Shown here: positions 22,920 to 34,842 of the stretch, one piece after another | Layout of the letters: every line of letters starts with the position of its first letter | Numbering within the stretch: the first letter of the stretch is position 1 | DNA from: Amaranthus tricolor | Taxonomy: Eukaryota; Streptophyta; Magnoliopsida; Caryophyllales; Amaranthaceae | NCBI RefSeq assembly: GCF_026212465.1 | Contig: NC_080057.1 | Coordinates: 15,501,487-15,565,486 of the forward strand | Length of the DNA stretch: 64,000 nucleotides | Direction of reading: 5' to 3' | Notes under the pieces: model-generated | Database searches by the model: none | What the model was told of the DNA's origin: nothing | Seen by the model: only the letters and a program-made list of their open reading frames with translations | Program-made: the position numbers and the translations under genes

Positions 22920-23060
22920 CCAACACCTAAAGAGGCCCTAAGTCTCGCAATTCGTCTCCTTGTGAATCGACCCCTTACTTGTCACTACACTTGTGTAGAG
23001 TTAAATTAGGGTGTTTATAAATTTTGTTTGATTAGAGGCTTTAGCGACAACACATAAAAA
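22920..23060 (+). mobile_element. Probable Ty3/gypsy LTR 3'-end fragment
   Basis: 'ccttgtgaatcgacccctta' style sequence at 22960-22980 followed by 'tcactacacttgtgtagag' and 'aaattttgtttgatt' resembles the R-U5 end of Athila/Tat LTRs. No matching partner LTR in the window. Confidence 0.35.
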
Positions 23061-23303
23061 GTACTCTGTCAGCAAGGCATGTGGTTCAGGGTCTCAATTC
23101 AAATCTTACAATTCTAAAGACTTAGTTCAATTATTTGATGAAGAGTTATTGGAGTTCAAGACTTAGTTCACTCACAAGGACTCCTGGATTGTTGCCTCAT
23201 TTCACTAAACAACAAGCTCAAGGCTTAGTCCACTTAGTTATTATGTGCCAAAGCCTTCTCTTGCACAAGTATTTTTTTTCTTTAAATGTCATTTGTGGGG
23301 AAT

Positions 23304-23877
23304 TGTTGGATAAATGGACCTTTAAAGGTAAGGAACTCATTGTGGTTACCATCGAGACTTTATTGGTTTGCCATTAATCAATTAATGCATACTAATGCTT
23401 CCAACAATTGTATTCTCATTCATGAGGTTGATTTAATGTTATTAAATTATATTTATGCTCTTTGACTAAGATTAATGAGGCTTAAATATGACCGTTGGGA
23501 AGTGCTTATATATAATGTGTGTTTCATCCTTTTGGGAACACAAAATTCACAATTTCTCATCTTTTTATCTATTCACTTGTGCAAGAGTGGTATTTGCTCC
23601 ACACCTTAAGTAGTAAGTGTACATTGCTTTTGGTAGGTGTGTTAACCTTGACGAAAATCCCCTCTAATTGCACTTGGGATAGTCTGGAAATAAATTTCTT
23701 AATGCAACAACAAATTCGTGTCACGCCAACATTTTCATATCAAACACATGCTAAACACAACTCTATACACATTTCTCATATACAAATATTATGCATACTA
23801 TCAATAATAATATGTCTTGATGATTGTAGTCATAAGAAGATTTTGAGCAGACCTGAAATAGGCTTATAGTTCCAACA
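23304..23877 (+). mobile_element. Copia-type 3' LTR fragment
   Basis: TGTTGGA ... TCCAACA make 7-bp terminal inverted repeats around 574 bp. A purine tract 'tgtggggaat' lies directly before it, so this is a 3' LTR, and TATA-like 'tatatataatg' lies at about 23509. The internal region left of it is not recognisable beyond about 23100. Short ORFs inside are not called. Confidence 0.6.
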
Positions 23878-24960
23878 TTACCTTTGCTCCAACAACAATC
23901 TCTGGTTAATATCCTTTAATTATAATATGTTTGTAATGTTTATAAATTTATACTGCAATGAATGTGTATGATGCCTATTTTTATATTTCCTCTTTATCAA
24001 TTATGTAAGGGTACTAATTGAAATTTGATAAAATCTGCAACTTTAAAATCTATGAATTTCTACATGAACTAATATTATTTTTTTACGAGTAAAACTCAAT
24101 AATTTAAAGGAAACTTATTATTTAAATATTCAATTTACTCTATTTGATAATAAAAATCTCATTCTTTGATTAACATATAAAAATCTCATCTTTATATAAT
24201 TTATTCTTTTAATGTATTGTGTGGTTACTTCACACGTTAATTAAGTGTTCGTTTTTGTTGTTGATGAAGATACGTCATGTAATAACAAAAAAATGTCTGA
24301 TTGTTGCTACACAAGCTTACACATGTAATAACAAGGGGCTAAAAATTATTTTGGTTGAACAAAAGACATAAAGCTGGAATTTTTATATGTTAATCAAAAG
24401 GTGGAATTTTTATATGTTAATTATAAGGTGGAATTTTTATTATCCTAAAGATGCGTATTTTGAGTTTTTATTTTCCTAATCTGAATATATATTAATTTTT
24501 ATAAAATTAAAATAACATTATATTACTCTTACTAATTACAATGGATCTAAGTACGTAAGTAGCTAAAAATACAATAGAATTAATAATAAACATAAATTAT
24601 CAATTTCAAAACTTAAAAAGCGGATTTCTAATTATTTAATCCGAATAAAACTAATTCAAATTTTCACCAATTGAAATAGATGGGTTGACTTATCCAACAT
24701 AAAATTTTGAACACCCTTAGTTATAACGGATCCCGTCTGTGGCTTTAAGATTATAATATTTCTTAAAAAAATCTCATATAAAAATGTATAATCTGACAAT
24801 TTCTGTGGGATAAACTAGAGAGTAGTGATGTACGTACTCACAGCAATTGCCTATTTGCCTCTAATTTGTGGCTCACAATGTACCTCCATAAATGTACAAC
24901 ACTCATCATCAAAAACTACTACGTCTAATCCGATAAGAGTTTTCTATACAATAGTCTTAG
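23878..24960. other. AT-rich intergenic DNA with a short tandem triplication
   Basis: No gene seen. At 24377-24440 a ~26-bp unit ('aaggtggaatttttatatg') occurs three times in tandem. Confidence 0.4.
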
Positions 24961-24961
24961 G

Positions 24962-25240
24962 AGGTGGTTGGTTTGATATAAACTTTTTAATACCAAGTAA
25001 GAAATTTAATTATCATTATTTTATATTTTTTGTTTGGTATGATATTAGGTTAATTCAATCCCTTTCTTAAGGGTAATGGATACTCTTATTTTGTTACCAC
25101 TCATTTATGTCAAGTAATAATTAAACTCCTCTTCTATAATCAAATAAGTATCTCTCTTACATTTTCATACCAAACAATATATAACTACAAGTCATACTCT
25201 TACCCTTACCTCTCTTTATCAATCATACCAACCTTTTGCA
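24962..25240. mobile_element. Possible MITE
   Basis: 'ggtggttggtttgat' at the left and 'atcataccaacctttt' at the right form imperfect inverted ends, and 'gtttggtatga' recurs inside on both strands. Target duplication not clear. Confidence 0.3.
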
Positions 25241-25612
25241 ACTAAATTTTGGTTCAGTTTGTTGTTCTTTTCAAATATAGTCGAATTTTGTTAGATTTTT
25301 ATAGAATTCTTTAATTTGAGAAAGTTAGCAGTTATAATGATTTTTTAAAAAAAGAAATTACCAATCAAAATATATATCGCGTCACAGAGAAAGGAGATCC
25401 AAAAAATATATTTTGAGACTATCTATCTAAAGTCAAGGTTTAGGAAATTAAAATTCGCATGTGATAGAATCATACAAGAAGTTAATTACGCACATGTAAT
25501 TCCTATTGAGGAACAAACATGTAAACTATTATTGTCTGGTTTCACTTTGAATTTGTGATCAACTCTCCCCATAAATGTGATGTTGAAAAGGTTGTCTAGC
25601 ACGCATATGCAG

Positions 25613-26150
25613 ACCACAATACTTGTGCAATTAGGCCTAATAAAATTTTGGTCTAAATCGCAAACTAAATTGGATCACACCGTAAATTTAGTATTTGGTC
25701 TGTATACAATCTAAACGTTCTAATCTGGTTTTTGTCAAAAAAAATTATAGTTTTCGGTTTGGTCCATTTTTTTATTTTTTCAGAACAGACCAGGCCGCAA
25801 ATCGTTCTATGATTAAAAGTCATAATTTTTTAAAAAACTAAGTTGTTATCTAGATATTTTGAGATGTTTTTATTTGTATAGTAATATATACTTGAATGAT
25901 GTTAATGCAATCAACTAATTACGAATTATTATATTTGGTGATTGTGGATGCAAAATATTTGCATAAACACATATATTAATTTGGAAAAGCTATAAAAAAA
26001 AAATCAGATCAAACCGTTGTAGAACGGTTTGGCGTGGTCAGGTCTGGTTATTTAAATAGTTCGCTCCAATCTTGAAAATTTCCAAACCAAAATTTTGGTT
26101 TGGTCTTATTTTAGTATCAGACCATACCAAATCGGATTGTATGCACCCTT
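25613..26150. mobile_element. Non-autonomous hAT-like element, 8-bp TSD
   Basis: The octamer atatgcag flanks the unit exactly (25605-25612 and 26151-26158). The right end reads, in reverse, 'aagggtgcatacaatccgat', near to hAT ends of the type (T/C)AGGGGTGTGCA. Subterminal 'ggtttggtct' and 'gaccaaaccg'-like motifs occur on both arms. The left terminus is degenerate. No coding sequence. Confidence 0.55.
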
Positions 26151-26534
26151 ATATGCAGTATTATTTTGTTAATTAATGAGGAATTGGTTTTTAGTTTTAT
26201 TTATCGTTATTAACATCGGGACAAAAGAAGAAAATGGAAAAACTAAGTAAGCATAGAATTTGGATTCTTATCTAAAAAAGTAAAAATGTAGTACCAGCTC
26301 AAATTGAGATAAAACCTATCCTCACCTTTTGTTTTTTTATTTAAGATCATGTAGAAATCCAGTGTATTAAACACAAATAAATGCTATTTTTCTGAAACAT
26401 TATTGGTTTGTAATGGAAAGAAAAGTGACAATAATTCTATGAGATGTTACAATTATATTTACTTCATAATTTTTGTTGTGTAGTTATCTAAATAAACTAA
26501 GTAAGCAACCAAATTGATTTTTTTTTAATTAATA
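26151..26534. other. AT-rich spacer
   Basis: Nothing recognised before the Copia relic. Confidence 0.4.
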
Positions 26535-26878
26535 ATGGGTGATCCTTCCTCTCCTTTCTACCTTGGACCACAATATCGGCTAGGGGAGTTTACTATTTAA
26601 TGTTCGAAATTTTATGCCTCTCCCCGATCTACATTGTTGTCTGGTTATTTTTTGGCAATGAATATTCTTTTTCAATCATCTTGTGTGGACACTCCACAAT
26701 AAAATGGACGGATTAAAGGCAAATACAAACACATTTTTAGCGTCGGGCGGGCTTTGCGATTCCAAGCTAATTTGCCTATTTATTTCTGGGGGGAAGTATG
26801 TACTTGTCGCAGCTCATCTCATTAATCGTACCACCACTCCTCTCTTACATAATAAAACACCATCTGAAATTCTTTTAA

Positions 26879-27233
26879 CACTACAACATAATTTGCTTTT
26901 AGTGGAATATATTTAGCGACATTTAATTTAAATATCACTACTTCAAATTTCTAATAGTATATATATTGAATATATTAGACCCTTTATCAGCATAATAAAA
27001 AATCATACCAAAGCTCTTCACGACATAGGATCTAGTGACATTTTTTATAAATGTCATTATAGACTATAGTAACAATTACATATGTCACTAAAGGCCAAAT
27101 AAAGTGTCACTAAATCATTTTATAGTGGAGCTTAAAATAAAAACCAACAATTATTATACTAAAAATATAAATCAATGGCATTTTCTAAAAGCCACTAAAT
27201 CCTATGTCACAAAAAACTAAATTTATTTTTGTG
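26879..27233. mobile_element. CACTA-type MITE in Copia integrase
   Basis: The 355-bp insert starts with CACTACAA and ends with TTTTTGTG, flanked by TAA (26876-26878 and 27234-27236). Subterminal motifs of the form gtgacatt...aaatgtca recur (e.g. 27034-27055). Taking out the insert and one TAA restores the integrase reading through 'PSEILLNKP'. The same subterminal motif is at the CACTA end near 59983, so both belong to one family. Confidence 0.7.
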
Positions 27234-28165
27234 TAAACAAACCACTCTTGTTTGATTCCAATCGTATTTTAATCTGTTTGTATTTTACTCACAATCAAAA
27301 AACCCATGAAGATAAATTTTGCTAGTAAAAGCCGAAAATGTGTGTTTGTGAGATATTCGCTTGGCTAAAAGGGATGGAGATTGTATGACCTTGTACTAAA
27401 CAATTTTTTGCTTCTCGAGATGTCAAGTTTTTAGATAATGTTTTTTCTGTTGGTGGCCCGAATGATGTGAATTTCAATACCGAGGATTCCACTACTCAAG
27501 ACAATATTCATATTGATTTTGCGGCCTATAATTTGGGTAATTTTGTGTGTGAGAAGGAGGATGAATTATTTGTGTCTAACGAGCCACGGGAAGTTTTCGT
27601 CATAATAAATGGTGTGCAGGACCCCGTAGTGTCGAGTTCAGCATCAGCCACTTGGCCCCTCTTCCCAGCCATTTGGACCAGCTGACTGCACGAATCAAGG
27701 ACCCACTAATGTAGTTTTCGTTTGTGGCTTTTGGGAAAAAATCTAAAATGTGGTATTGGGATTTCGTGATTCACACAATGTTTGCTAATAGTACGTCTCT
27801 ATGGCTTCTTCTTCTTTCAGTCACTCCTTTGGTACTCCGCATCCTTTGCAGACTATAATAATTGTGACAATTTTCTGTAAATTATCATAACTTTGTTGTA
27901 GCTATCATTAAAAGCGATGATCCAACATCTTTCATAGAGGCGATGAAGTCTGAGGGGTGGCACCAATCGATGAATGAAGAAATTCAATCATTAGAGGATA
28001 ATGGCACATGGACTTTAGAACCTCTCCCCTTGATAAGCGTGCTCTTGGTAGTCAATGGGTCAATAAAACCAAGTACTTGTCTGACGGTGCAATTAAAAGA
28101 TTGAAGTCTCGGTTGGTAGTATTGGGGAATCATTGATAGGCAGGCATTGACTATAATAAAAAATT

Positions 28166-29611
28166 GGGAAATTATAAATGGTGCCCTTGTACTATTGAAA
28201 AATTACAATGATACCGAACTGCATTTCAGTGGTACCCCCCAATTATATGGTAATTACAACCGTGACCTTAATGATGAATTTTCCGTTAAATGTCTATTAA
28301 ATTTGGAATTTAACCTAACCATGGTTACTTTTTTCATCTTCTTCCTTTTTCTCTTTCATGGCTGCTCTTCTTCCATGGCAGCTCTTCTTCCATGGTTAGT
28401 ATGGAATTAGTCTTTGAATCTTTGCATTAGAAATACACTTACAAAACCCCACAATTCCTTCTAATTCAGTGTAATCCTAATTCCAGTACAAGCTTTTTCT
28501 CGATATTAAATTTCTGGAAATTAGCTAATTTCTCGGCATTAAATTCAGTGTAATCCTTCCATGGGGTTGCTAATTCCTCAAAAAAAATGTGAAATTGTAA
28601 AACATGAACCCTAATTTAGTTCATGCCATTTTTGGGTAAATTCTTTGTCTCTCTTTTAATCTGTATTTTTTCACTTTTGGGTAAATTGCAGCAATTTGAG
28701 TTCAGCTCTTCAATTTTCATAGTGAATACCCAAGAATAAATAGACAAATTAGGATAAACTAAGAACCTAAAAATTAAAAAGTGCAGAAAAATGTAGAAAT
28801 TAAACCCCAAATAATTATATAAATTAAACCCATAAAATTGCTAAAATTGAAACCCAGAAATTGAATAACATTAAAAAATAAAAAATATCAAAATTTCAAC
28901 AAAAGTTGCATAAATTAAATGATAAAATATCAAAGAGTCGTCGACAAACCCACCGTCGATCGATCTCCTTCTTCACCATCAGATGTCAAGCTAATATGGA
29001 ACACCAATAATCTTCAACGGTCAAATTAGAAAATGGAAGAAAAGTTGGGTCTCAATCCCTCCTTCATCATCTTCAAACAATTCAAATAAAATATTTAAAA
29101 AAGTGGGCAAAATAATTACCATATTTGGTTCAATTGTTCAATCCCTATATATTTGCTCAATATAAATTGCAAATTCATTCATACCGAAATGTTGAATATT
29201 GAAATTCGATAAATCGAAAAAAATTCCAGATTATAAATGCAAAAGCCTTAAGCCTTTTCTAATTTCATTTTTTTCTTTTTCGAAAAATGGAAGCTTTTGG
29301 TCTTTCCATTTATTCTTGGGTATTCACTATGGAAATTGAAGAGCTGAACTCAAATTCCTGCAATTTGTAATTTCATACTAACCATGGAAGAAGAGCTGCC
29401 ATGGAAGAAGAGCAGCCATGAAAGAGAAAAGGGAAGAAGATGAAGAAACTAACCATGGTTAGGTTAAATTCCAAATTTAACGGACATTTAACGGAAAATT
29501 CATCATTAAGGTCACGGTTGTAACTACCATATAATTGGGGGGTACCACTGAAATGCAGTTCGGTACCATTGTAATTTTTCAATAGTACAAGGGCACCATT
29601 GATAATTTCCC
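28166..29611. mobile_element. Non-autonomous MULE in Copia RT, 9-bp TSD
   Basis: Terminal inverted repeats of about 240 bp (28166-28405 and 29374-29611) begin 'gggaaattat.aatggtgccc'. A perfect 9-bp target duplication taaaaaatt flanks it (28157-28165, 29612-29620), the Mutator signature. A second inverted segment lies directly inside the right arm (about 29310-29373) but about 280 bp further in on the left (28680-28741), so the left arm has gained extra sequence. No transposase is encoded. RT reading resumes exactly after the second TSD. Confidence 0.85.
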
Positions 29612-30825
29612 TAAAAAATTTGCTCCAACAGCAAAGATGACAATAGTTCGCACTTCTATTGCTATTGCAGCTGCCAAAAATTGGAAACTTCATCAAATGG
29701 ATGTTTACAATGCCTTTATGCACGGTGATCTTGAAGAAAAAGTTTACATGAAGCTTCCTCCTGGGTTTGAAAGTTCGAATCCCTTCTTAATTGAGAAAAA
29801 TCATTGTATGGTCTCAAACAAGCTCCTCGTTGTTGGTTTGCAAAACTGGTAACGGCTCTAAAGGAGTGTGATTTTCTTCAATCTTTTTCGAATTACTCTC
29901 TCTTTTCTTTTACTTAGATTAATGTTCAAATTAATCTCTTAGTATATGTTGATGATCTTGTCATTTCTTGTAATGATTCGGCTGCACTTAGCTCTTTCAA
30001 GAGTTATCTTAATGATTGCCTTAAGATAGACTTAGGTCCTTTGAAATATTTCTTCGGCAATGAAGTGGCTCGTAGTTCGGAAGGCTTGTTCTTATACCAA
30101 AGAAAGTATACTCTTAATGTTATTTCTTCTGGATTTTAGGCGCTAGACCGAGTAGGTTTCCTATGGAACAATATCATAAACTTACTTTAGGTACGGAGGA
30201 ATTACTTGTTGATCCGGAATCTTATCCTAAACTTGTGGGTCGATTGATTTATCTTGTTGTTACACGTCCTGATTTAACATATTCATTCCATATTTTATCT
30301 CAGTTTATGCAAGCACCTTGCATTGAACATTGGGATACGGCTTTTCGTGTTGTTCGTTACTTGAAAGGCATTCTGAGTCAAGGTATTCTATTGCGGGCCA
30401 AGTGTGATTTAACGCTACTGGTTGGTGTGACTTCGATTGGGCTTCTTGGCCACTTACTAGGCACTCTATTACTGGTTGGCTTGTATGTCTTGGACAATCT
30501 CCAATCTCTTGGAAAATAAGAAAGCAGCAAACTGTATCACGATCTTCTGTTTGAAGGCAAATACAAGGCAATGGCCTTAGTTACTTGTGAGTTAAAATGG
30601 ATTAAAGCTTTCTTGTTGAGTTTGAGTGTTCATCATTCGAAGGAAATTTCGTTGTTTTGTAATAGTGAGTCTACCTTGCATATAGCAAAAAAATTCGAGA
30701 TTTCATGAATGGAGAAAACACATTGAGATCAATTGTCATTTTGTTCCCAATGTTGTCAAAGAAGGCATAATATCTCCAACACATGTTCCGATTGACTCTC
30801 AGTTGGTAGGCAAAACTCAGTTTTG

Positions 30826-31038
30826 ACACTCTCCTTTTCAAATTTTCAATTTCACCCTCTTCAAAAACCCTCTAAATTCATTTATTTTTCTAAATCTCAC
30901 ATACTTAACATTTATTTAACGTAAAAACAACATGAATTTCTGTTTCGATTAACAAAAACACAAAGAAGAAAAAAATCTATAATATCAATCGACTTATTTC
31001 TTTTAAATTATTCAAATAAATATAAATGTATTAATGTC
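30826..31038. other. AT-rich spacer
   Basis: Nothing recognised. Confidence 0.4.
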
Positions 31039-31650
31039 ATTTAAATTAACATCAACGCAATGCAAACATAAATTTGAAATGTCGATCAATTTAATTCAAT
31101 TTTATGAAAAAAAGATTAATTTAGCATAAACCAATGTAATTTCAATTTATTTTATTAAGAAACATGTTAATTTTGTTTAAATTAACATAAGGTCAATATA
31201 AACACAAATCTAAAACGTCGATCCATTTAATTTCGAACTAATTTTGAAAAGTAAAAGAAGAATGAAAAATTGCAAAGTCTCATAAAAAATGTGCGACTTG
31301 GCTACGTCGAGTCACACATTTTGTGCCACTAGACCCAGTTCTAGTTGCACATTTTGTGCGACTGGACCTATGTCGAGTCACACATTCTATGTAACATGGT
31401 CACTTCCTGGTCTTAAAAAAATTCAAAATTAAATCGAATGTGATTCGATCGACATTTTAGATTTGCGTCTACGTTATTCTTATGTTAATTGAAATAAAAT
31501 TAACTTTTTATATTTTTTTTCATTTAAATCAAAATTAATAGATTGACATTTTAGATTTGTCTATAATGCGCTTAGGTTAATTTAAATGAAATTAATTGAT
31601 CAATATTTTAGATTTGTGTCTTTGTTGTGTTTACATTAATTTATATCAGT
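31039..31650. repeat. Palindromic array of five ~58-bp units
   Basis: Two direct units (31039-31102, 31175-31236) share 'tttaaattaacat.a', 'ataaacacaaat' and 'cgtcgatcca' blocks. Three units at 31441-31500, 31537-31594 and 31589-31650 are the same sequence inverted ('gacattttagatttg', 'ttatgttaatt'). The centre (31280-31400) is less AT-rich and repeats 'gtcgagtcacaca' twice. It looks like a foldback element or subterminal repeats of a DNA transposon; ends and TSD not found. Confidence 0.5.
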
Positions 31651-31859
31651 TAAAATGGAAATTTAAGGGCAGAGCAAAGATTTTGAAAGCCGTATTTATT
31701 TTTGCGATTTCATTCAAAATGGAATCCTTCATTATATCAAAAGATAAAAAATTTTCCAATTTAAGAAAAATAATCCTTAACAAAATATATTGTAAAATTA
31801 TATTCTAAAATTACTTAAAATATAAAAAGGTTTACAAACAAATTACTAAAAGAATGTTG
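31651..31859. other. AT-rich spacer
   Basis: No supported gene; the short ORF here has no family resemblance. Confidence 0.35.
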
Positions 31860-32610
31860 CTATTTTCACATGTCTTGAAGCAAAATCATCTACAACACAT
31901 TCAACATCAACTTCCTCTAAAATATCATTTTCAATTGCCATTGAGGCCAGACCATTTAGCTTCTCTTATGACATAGTGCTTCGCAAATATGACTTCAATA
32001 ATTTCAACTTTGAAAAACTTCTTTCTGCAGATGCAACAATAATGGAAATAGTTAATAAAATTCTGTAAGCAATAGTTGCATTTGGAAAAGAAGTAAAAGG
32101 TTTCATAAATTCTAATATGTGAATTACTCCAATTTTCTTATGTAAGGCTCCCTAAGCAACATTAACTCACAAATAAATCATTGCCATCAATGTCGGATAA
32201 CTCACCTTTTTTAGAGAACTTTTCAAGTGAGCACAACATGATTTAAGTTTTTCGTCATCTATGAAAATTAGTTTATGAAAATTGAACAAAATGCCAAATA
32301 TGTTCTCATAAAATTAGCTTCACTTTACACTAAAGTATTTGTATCTTTTTTGAGCTATATCAAGGGCTTCCTAAAGTTCATCAATTTGAAACCTTATAGC
32401 TTTTATACTCTCAACTCTACTTTCCCATCGTGTGGTTGATAATGGCTTAAGTATCAAATTTTCATATGTTCCTTCAAAATAGTCCATTTTTTGCAGATAT
32501 GGAAAATATAGTGTAAATACATTGGACAATGCCAAAGAAGTTTCTTGCTTTGTCTAAAGTACTTCCCATGTCACATAAGACCAAATTGAGACTATGACAA
32601 TAATCTCACG
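31860..32610 (-). pseudogene. hAT transposase relic, ZMYM1/TTF type
   Basis: In fragmentary frames of the minus strand: 'CHSLNLVLCDMG', 'KARNFFGIVQCIYTIF', 'TRWESRVESIKAIRFQIDEL' (near 32400), 'ASAERSFSKLKLLKSYLR' and 'KLNGLASMAIENDI' near 31930-32040. These are the ordered blocks of plant ZMYM1-like hAT proteins up to the C-terminal dimerisation domain. The N-terminal zinc finger and first part are missing. An A-rich tract with (aaaaat)n at 32610-32652 lies just upstream. Confidence 0.7.
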
Positions 32611-32652
32611 GAGTAAAAAAAAAAATAAAAAATAAAAAAAAAAAATAAAAAC

Positions 32653-33989
32653 CTATAGGGTTCAATTCTAATAATATTTTTTGAACACCTTGAAATTCAA
32701 ATGTTGTGTTTACGTTTAGCAAGTGATGAATTTATCAAATTTAGAGAGATAAATAATTTTCGAGAATTTTTGAAGAGAGAAGAGTAAAATTGAAAGTAAT
32801 GAAAATGAAGATGGCGATACACAAAAAAAGATGCCCTTAAATAACAAGGTTTGTCAATTTTGTGAGCGTGATATAAAATGATAGGAACAATATTTGAAAA
32901 GCTTGAAGCATAAAACTCTAATCTTACCATTAGATAAGAATAATCAAATTTAAATACTATAGAAATGTTGGTATTGTATACTCTTCTGTCACACTTAAAT
33001 AGTGTTAGTGTTACGTCAAGTACCAAATCTCCTAGTGCATAGGGTGAGGACATGGGAGTGTGATGTTTGGTACTTTTATAGAGGGATTGAGACAGTAGGC
33101 TCAACACTCATTTAAGGTGATGAGTGTATTATCATTTATGAAAACACTGGGGTGGTTCCCTGGTGCGGGGGCGGAATAAAAATTAACAAATTCTTTAGGC
33201 TCTTTGTAATTTTTAAAATTATGATATTTTTCTAATAACTTTGTACATTTAAATACTTAACAAACACTTAATAATTTAATATTGAGGCCCTTAATTTTTC
33301 GGAGCCCTATGTGATCGAATATGTTGAATATGCTCGGAACCTCCCATGTTGATGGGGTGTTGAGATTTCCAATGCAAGAGTTGTGCAAATGGTGAAGGAG
33401 GGTGGTGTAAATTTAAATTTTACCCCTTCCATCATTCTATGTCTAACCTTGTCTAACCTCACCAATAATATGGTGGCCTGGGTCGTTATTGAAGAAGAAC
33501 AAGGAAGATTTATCACCTAGCTATGATTTTCAGCACATTCATCCTATACTTCCCTTCAATCTTCTTCTATTACATTACTACTCTTGCCGCTATGTTAGGG
33601 CTTGGAATTTTGTTGTTTCTAAGCTCAAATCTTCCTTGTACTTTGATTGGGGTCATTAATTTTCATCTTTTTCTTTGTCAGTTTAGTAATTTGTGGTGAT
33701 TTTTGGTTTAATTATTAATATTTGCTAGATTTTCTAAGTGCTCCTATTATAATTTATGGATGGAAGAGTATCATAGAATAAATAATTTGTACATATGTGA
33801 TTTTTGAACCTCCAAAATTTCAAATGTACAAATCTATGTAGAATGAGTTCTAGTAAATTTTACAAAAGCTCAAAAGATATTTTATTTTAATTATGTTTCA
33901 CAAATAGCTAATTATTTGAAATTCGTTCTTATATGAATCCACATATTGTTAAAAATATATTTTTGAAAAGAAAATCTTTAAAAAGAAGT
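32653..33989. other. Spacer with hAT-terminus-like scraps
   Basis: No gene. 'gggggcggaataaaaattaa' (33160s) and 'gaggcccttaatttttcgga' (33284-33304) resemble the ends of ZMYM-type hAT elements, so the relic at 31.9 kb may once have reached here. ORFs in this stretch are not supported. Confidence 0.35.
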
Positions 33990-34166
33990 CGTATCCCAAC
34001 TCTATCAAAGGCCCGAGAATCCGAGTTTGAGCAAAGTCGGAGGACACGAAATTTGAGTCCAAGTCGGAGGTGGGGGTGAGAAAAGTCCGACTCTTATTTG
34101 GAGTAAAGTCAGAGCATGCATACTTTGATACGAATCGGACCCTTTGTCATCCCTAGTAATTGACTA
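33990..34166 (+). mobile_element. hAT 3'-end fragment
   Basis: Repeated 'aagtcgga' and 'gtccgac' motifs followed by 'ggaccctttgtcatccctag' match the layout of the hAT end at 37440-37610 (ending ccatcccta). The rest of that copy is gone. Confidence 0.45.
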
Positions 34167-34250
34167 TTGACCTTTGTTATTGGTTGTTTTTTAGTTTAGA
34201 TCATTTATTTGGCTTCCTAGTAGCATTGCTTTTTTATACTATTAAGCTAA

Positions 34251-34636
34251 CACTACAAAAACACAGCAACTTTCCGACCACCCAAAACAGTCAGAAATCA
34301 GTTGGTATAGAATGGTAAGAAATTCACTTTAGTAGGAAAACAATCAGAATTTTCGACTAATCATAGTTAGTCGAAAATTCAGACTAATAAAAAATGGATG
34401 AAAGGGATATGCCATGTCATACTCACGTGGCACCCACATGGCCTCTACTGAGTGCCCACTTCGCGCCAACATGGGACCCACCACCTGCTTTATACACAAA
34501 TGTCTTGGGGAAGTTTCAAACCCAAGACCTCATAGATATTACATCCATGCTCCAACCAGTAGGCCAAGTGTTGATTAATGATATTTTAAGCTATGTTATT
34601 GAACTTATAGCATATTAACACTCCTACCACTTAGTG
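34251..34636. mobile_element. Probable CACTA-type non-autonomous fragment
   Basis: 'cactacaaaaaca' after TAA (34248-34250) is a CACTA terminus, with subterminal 'cgactaatcatagttagtcg' inverted motifs at about 34359-34378. A possible right end 'ttagtg' lies at 34631-34636, but its flank (tat) does not match fully. The stretch between carries 'aaacccaagacctc', often seen in plant transposon DNA. Confidence 0.45.
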
Positions 34637-34641
34637 TATTA

Positions 34642-34699
<58 letters not shown>
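34642..34699. repeat. (ATT)n microsatellite
   Basis: About 19 ATT units, followed to 34840 by degenerate repeats of 'gtcgtattagt'. Confidence 0.9.
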
Positions 34700-34700
<1 letters not shown>

Positions 34701-34842
34701 GTTGTATTAGTGTACTATTAGTCGTATTAGTTTAGTATTAGTCGCATTAGTGCAGTATTAGTATTTTTATTAGTTGTATTAGTATATTATTACTTTTATT
34801 AATATATTATTACTCGTATTACTTGGTATAGTCGTATAGATA

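Larger units (their letters stand above)
26535..30825 (+). pseudogene. Copia relic: gag start, integrase, RT, RNase H
   Basis: Starts with 'MGDPSSPFYLG', the usual Copia gag opening, but passes within ~50 bp to integrase ('KFYAS', 'CVDTPQ', 'AAHLINRTTTPLLHNKTPSE'), so most of gag, protease and the integrase front are deleted. Integrase is cut by a CACTA MITE (26879-27233) and resumes at 27237 ('NKP', then 'CVFVRYSLG', 'FFASRDVKF'). RT starts near 27900 ('EAMKSEGWHQSMNEEIQSLE', 'NGTWTLEPL'), is cut by a MULE (28166-29611), resumes at 29621 ('KMTIVRTSIAIAAAKNWKLH', 'DVYNAFMHGDLEEKVYM'), reaches 'LLVYVDDLVIS' (about 29940) and ends with RNase H blocks 'VSRSS', 'ELKWIKAFLLSLSV' and 'HIEINCHFV' near 30825. 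Many frameshifts and stops. No LTR found on either side. Confidence 0.85.
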
